The notes below the pieces were generated by a model. The model had not been told where the DNA came from. It saw nothing but the letters and a program-made list of their open reading frames with translations, and searched no databases. A stretch of DNA of 64,000 bases from Diabrotica undecimpunctata. Lineage: Eukaryota > Arthropoda > Insecta > Coleoptera > Chrysomelidae. A program made the position numbers and the translations under genes. Positions within the stretch are counted from its first letter, which is position 1, and the number at the start of each line of letters is the position of its first letter. Below, in pieces: positions 59,893 to 64,000 of the stretch. The stretch spans positions 10,851,230 through 10,915,229 of the forward strand of contig NC_092803.1 of assembly GCF_040954645.1 (NCBI RefSeq), in the 5' to 3' direction.

Positions 59893-61660
59893 AAAGGAAA
59901 GAAAGTTATTGTTTCTTTGTGTCTGTTCCATGTTTGGATGCTTTCTTACTGAGTTTTTAATACGGAACCTAAAGGATCTAAAAGAATTATTTGCCGGTAA
60001 GAAATGCACAAATTAATAGTTCTTTTAGATTTTAATTTATACCATTGTTCCGTCTCATTATAATTCACTTCATGTTATTGTCGATTTTATTTTATTAATT
60101 TAGATTCATATAGGTAATTCTTAAAGTTTGGGTAAATTAGTTTTCATAAATCTATTAAAAGATTAAAATGTTTGTCAGTTTTACATATTTCTGGTGAAAG
60201 TTTGTAGATTAAACCCTCCCTTTAGAAAGTAGGTACCCGGCAAATCCGTCGGCTATTGTTGTCGCAGTCGCTGCGCCTGTAGATGGTTCTGATAAGGACA
60301 ATATGAATAAATTTGTAAGTAACGTTATTTCCAAAAGTTAAAATTATATTGTGCTTAGTAACTCCCTCCCCTCTACTAGTGATTTCTGTTAGGCATTTTG
60401 TAATGTATTTTTAGTAGTAGCATTCGACACTCGGTTCTGTAAACATGTATAGTTAAGCAATAAATAGTTCTATGAAAATTGTCGTCGTATATTATTTTAA
60501 TTTAATAAAATAATATTTTATAGCAAATATATCTCACGATAAACTAATCGTGGGTCGTGACAACCATCTTCTTAGGTCCCGTATAAACCTGTTAATATTT
60601 AGTATTATACATAACTTTCTATAGTTAGTGAACTTGATTTTGTGCCATTACCTTTTTTACACACGCAGATTCACATACAGACACACACATACGTAAAAAC
60701 ACACACAATGATACAAACTTTTGCAAATAAAAATAAAGCAATATCCAAAACTATAATCGTCATCCTATAAAACCACAAAATTCCGCCAAAATGAAAATTT
60801 TATTGTTACGCTCACTGATTAAGCGTATTATCCTTCCCTGTATAAAAAGCCTACCGTGCCTGAACTAGCATGCGAATTGGCAGGTGAAGCTGATTTCATT
60901 TTGAGCATTTTAAGCTTAGTTGAACTGACAGAGGACGCTGTGCTTAAATACCGTAAGCGTAATGTTGAACAACGAGCAGTTTAATTGCCGCAGTGCGATA
61001 CGGGGTATGTCCAATTTTTAGCCCTTGTTACGATGATGATAACTATGCATAATATATTAATATATTTAGTAAATATTTATAAAATCACACTGTATGAATA
61101 TTTTGTATATTTTAAACAATTCTATGGCCAACAGAATTTAACAAAATTTTTAAAGCAGTGAAATTACTAGGAATAACAAAAAATTTAACCAATTGATAAA
61201 AATACCGATTTAAAACAGCAAAATAACTCCAAAAATGCAGAAAACTTGTTTATTCTATATTTTACGATAAACAACACAACCTTTAATAAACGACATAAAA
61301 GTTGTTGAGTTACATTAAAGCTATAGAAAATGTCACACTGAGAGTGCAGTACGGGTAAGATACGGCAATGCTTTTCTTATGGAGAATAAACCCGCAGGGT
61401 TGTCGGTTTTCTCCAGCTGTTGATTGCTTATTGTCTCACAGGACCGTCTGGATAAAATGCATCTGCCGGCAGTACGAGTAAAATATTTTATATCATGTAT
61501 ACGTATACAGTAGAATAAAAAGGCATTGATAAGTTATTGACAACAACGAAAACTATGAATTTTGCATATAAAACGTCAACATGAGATATACAGTTGAATC
61601 ATATTCATAAGAGTAACATTTGAACACCTCTTTACAAGAACAACATACAATAATTGTAGT
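59893..61660. other. Noncoding stretch
   Basis: No gene recognised. A TATAAAA at 60841 and a polyadenylation-like CAATAAATAG near 60455 occur without any coding sequence nearby. Confidence 0.4.
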
Positions 61661-61666
61661 TTTAAT

Positions 61667-61815
61667 GTTTTACATAAAATAGAAAAAACCTACATAATTT
61701 CTAGGAAAGAATTCGGAAACTTGGAAATGATATTATTTATAGATATTATATATAATATTCAAATTTCCAATTCTTGCATAGAAATTAGATTTTTTCTATT
61801 GTATGTAAAATATTA
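61667..61815. repeat. Foldback of about 150 bp
   Basis: Arms 61667-61727 and 61757-61815 are imperfect reverse complements sharing TTTTACATA, AATAGAAAAAA, AATTTCTA and GAATT blocks in order around an ATATT-rich loop. It looks like a small inverted-repeat transposon. Confidence 0.75.
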
Positions 61816-61963
61816 AAAATACAGTTATGTTGTTTCTATAAATAGGTCTTCATTTCTTTTGTAAAACTTCTGCTACAAATTACCATCATTAACATAATCA
61901 CCTAAATATGGCCATAAACTTGTTTGTCATAATTAGTATTTGATAAACTCCAAGCTTTCCCTA

Positions 61964-62004
61964 TTTCACCCCCTACCCATCCTAAGGATGGGTAGGGGGT
62001 GAAA
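61964..62004. repeat. Perfect 20-bp palindrome with one-base centre
   Basis: TTTCACCCCCTACCCATCCT, one A, then its exact reverse complement. G/C-rich against an AT-rich background. It stands 87 bp ahead of the transposase open frame at 62091. Confidence 0.9.
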
Positions 62005-62090
62005 GTGCTTTTGGAAAACGAAACTACACTTCAAAATTTAGTCATAAGTTTAAATCCGGTGAATTATTTAACGGTTGCGCTAAACTCGTA

Positions 62091-63331
62091 GTGTTAAATG
62101 TGTTGTGTTTTTTACAAAATACGGAACAACTTAATGTAAGTGCTGCTGTAAGACGTATTTCGTTGATCACTGGTGTTAGCGAAAGAAGCATTTCCAATTT
62201 CAAAAAAGAAAAAGAACAGAGTGGAACGTTGAAATCGCCAAAAAAACGTAAAAAACGAGTGTGTCAATCAAATTCTAGAATATTCACATATGACGAGGGT
62301 GTAAGAAGTATTCTACGAAGAATTGTTCATTGTGAATTTTTCATGAAAAATTTGCCGCGATTCTTAAAGCATATACATAACTTCATACAAGGTAATGAGA
62401 ATATACAGCCGTTGTCTCTTTCTACTTTATACAGACTTCTGAAAGATATTGGATTTGTTTATAAGAAACGTGGCCGAAGAAGCATCATGGTGGAGCGAGA
62501 GGATATTATTCATTGGCGCCATAATTATTTGAGAACTATACGACGTTTGCGAAAAGACCATTGCAATATCATATATTTGGACGAATCGTGGGTTAATGTT
62601 GGCCAATATATAAATTACGAATGGTGTTATACTACGACACAAAACAGTCGTGATGCTTTTCTCAAAGGTTTAAGTACTGGCTTAAAAGCACCTACTAAAC
62701 GAGGTCCACGATATGTTTTATTGCATGCAGGTTTTTCAGGAGGTTTCCTTCCTGGCACACAGCGTGTTTTTCTGACAAAGAAAAATGATGGCGACTATCA
62801 CGATGAAATGGATGCCGCATATTTTGAGTCGTGGTTTAAGAAGACATTAATATCAAATTTACCAAATAATTGTCGCAGGAATGTCATTGTAATGGACAAT
62901 GCATCGTACCACTCCCGTAAAGAGAGATTCCCTAACAATTCCTAGAATAAAGCTGCAATCAAGAAATGGCTTGTGGAAAAAGACATTTTTTTCGAGAAGT
63001 GTTATTTGAAATCCGAGCTATTAGAAGCAGCGCGTGCTTTTAAAGATCAATACGATAAGTATCATCTTGATGAGTATGCTTCACAACATAATGTTTATAT
63101 TTTAAGGCTTCCTCCATATCACTGCGAATTGAATCCTATAGAAATGGTGTGGAACCAAGTAAGGCGATATGTAGGTACCCTTTTACTACTTTTAAAAACG
63201 ACGAGGTACGCCAGTTGATCAATTGGCGCAATTATGTCACTCATGTTGTTGAGAAAACGGAAACTGAGATGTGGACTGCGGACAACCTGCAAGATGACGT
63301 AGACCAATTGATAATACACAAGGGAGAGTAG
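62091..63331 (+). pseudogene. IS630-Tc1-mariner transposase with long D-E spacing
   Basis: The 284-codon frame 62091-62945 has a helix-turn-helix (NVSAAVRRISLITGVSERSI), a basic linker, a second DNA-binding helix set (LSLSTLYRLLKDIGFVYKKR), IIYLDESWVN (Asp 164) and IVMDNASYHSRK (Asp 269). After an in-frame TAG (62943-62945) the same frame continues AAIKKWLVEKDIFFEKC and ILRLPPYHCELNPIEMVWNQ (Glu at codon 351). A shift near 63179 leads to FKNDEVRQLI and the stop at 63329-63331. There are 81 residues between the second Asp and Glu, close to the DD82E group I know as Sailor. One stop and one shift are the only visible lesions. Terminal repeats were not found. Confidence 0.82.
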
Positions 63332-63973
63332 CGAAAGCGAATCCGACATCTCGGATGTAGAGGACGACTTTAGTATAATTAATTGAATATCTGTGAGTAA
63401 CCTCGATTATTATGTAACAGTACATTTACACTGTATAACCAATAAAATGCATTTACCAGTCCAATCAGAGTATGGGCTTTTCGGATATTGGGCTGGGTGC
63501 ACGGAAATCGAGTTCCCAAAGGTTCCACCCTGTATATTTATAGCTATCAAGAAATGTAATTTAAAATATATTTGTTAGTTTAATAAAGTATAAATATAAT
63601 ATAATGTTAAATAACTTACACTATAAACCTTATACCTGCTTATCTGGTTAAATGTGGGCAAGGAAAACCATTATCCCATATGGAATAACACAAGGTTTCG
63701 CTGAAAACTATCAGGTTGCTATGCCAAGGAACTTGGTAAACTTATGTTGTGTGTAAAAAATGCGAGACTGCATTATGTTTTAACAAGGACAAAAACTGCA
63801 ATTCAGATTTCCACAAAAAAAAATTTCATAGTAGGTGTTAAAATTTCGCAGTGATTCAAGTGCGCAACTTGTTTTTTTAATAACATCGCCGGGATTAAAA
63901 AATGTGCAAAGCTTTTTCGATATTCCCGTTTCTGATAATTTTTCACATATTTACAAAAGAAAAAGTTTTTCTT
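63332..63973. other. Downstream noncoding region
   Basis: No gene. CCACCCTGTATA near 63526-63537 resembles a mariner-type end with a TA. A 27-bp unit at 63483-63509 recurs at the window end. Confidence 0.4.
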
Positions 63974-64000
63974 GGATATTGGGCTGGGTGCACGGAAATC
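63974..64000 (+). repeat. 27-bp direct repeat, second copy
   Basis: GGATATTGGGCTGGGTGCAC and the next seven bases are identical to 63483-63509. The window ends inside or at the end of this unit, so the true repeat may be longer. Confidence 0.85.

Noticed and set aside
60385..60500. Solo LTR
   Set aside because: A polyadenylation-like AATAAA region exists, but no TG...CA ends or target duplication could be defined.
60841..60960. TATA-box promoter of a host gene
   Set aside because: TATAAAA is present but no coding sequence or splice pattern follows within reach.

Overview
This window looks like a gene-poor, transposon-dense stretch of an insect nuclear genome, possibly from a large, repeat-rich genome such as a beetle's. 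The evidence is AT-rich intergenic DNA, long microsatellites, eukaryotic transposon families (Penelope-like, RTE-like, Jockey/R1/CR1-like, pogo, mariner, Tc1, hAT, piggyBac) and one eukaryotic tRNA-Asp-like gene. I see no convincing host protein-coding gene. One unbroken 179-residue reading frame (52088-52627, minus strand) is unassigned. The species call is an inference.

Layout. 1-6 kb: a 1.47-kb (AT)n tract, two Penelope-like elements (PLEs) arranged head-to-head as a large inverted repeat, then another (AT)n tract. 6-8.7 kb: a decayed pogo element. 8.7-11 kb: nothing recognised. 11-13 kb: non-LTR retrotransposon 3' pieces. 14.3-17.2 kb: a hAT transposase gene split by two minus-strand non-LTR insertions, one of which carries a further 240-bp insertion. 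18.3-20.4 kb: a Jockey-like piece running into a 1-kb 9-bp satellite. 20.4-21.8 kb: a mariner relic with its own insertions. 21.9-23.6 kb: an R1-like tail split by a non-autonomous hAT element. 24.7-34 kb: RTE-like pieces, a foldback, a hammerhead-like motif and a pogo-derived element with TA target duplication. 34.7-36.0 kb: a second hAT-like non-autonomous element. 36-42.7 kb: more non-LTR pieces. 43.8-49.7 kb: piggyBac pieces, one split by a 2.8-kb Jockey element. 50-51.3 kb: CR1-like and Tc1 relics. 54.1-59.9 kb: a piggyBac element bounded by TTAA and carrying four nested insertions: a PLE, two RTE-like copies and a long-inverted-repeat element that holds a tRNA-Asp-like gene. 62.1-63.3 kb: an IS630-Tc1-mariner transposase with an unusually long D-to-E spacing.

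How the parts relate. Genes do not cooperate here; the order is a record of successive insertions. Direct target-site duplications seen in the sequence let several events be dated relative to each other, for example Jockey after piggyBac (12 bp), an RTE-like piece after piggyBac (about 7 bp), short non-LTR fragments after RTE and mariner (15 and 13 bp), and hAT elements (8 bp matching nTnnnnAn). Most protein fragments carry stops, frameshifts or lost catalytic residues. The most interesting signals are hammerhead-ribozyme-like motifs at PLE 3' ends that share a paired change in the core, and a tRNA-like gene inside a terminal-inverted-repeat element. Family names rest on recognising motifs by eye; no database search was run.
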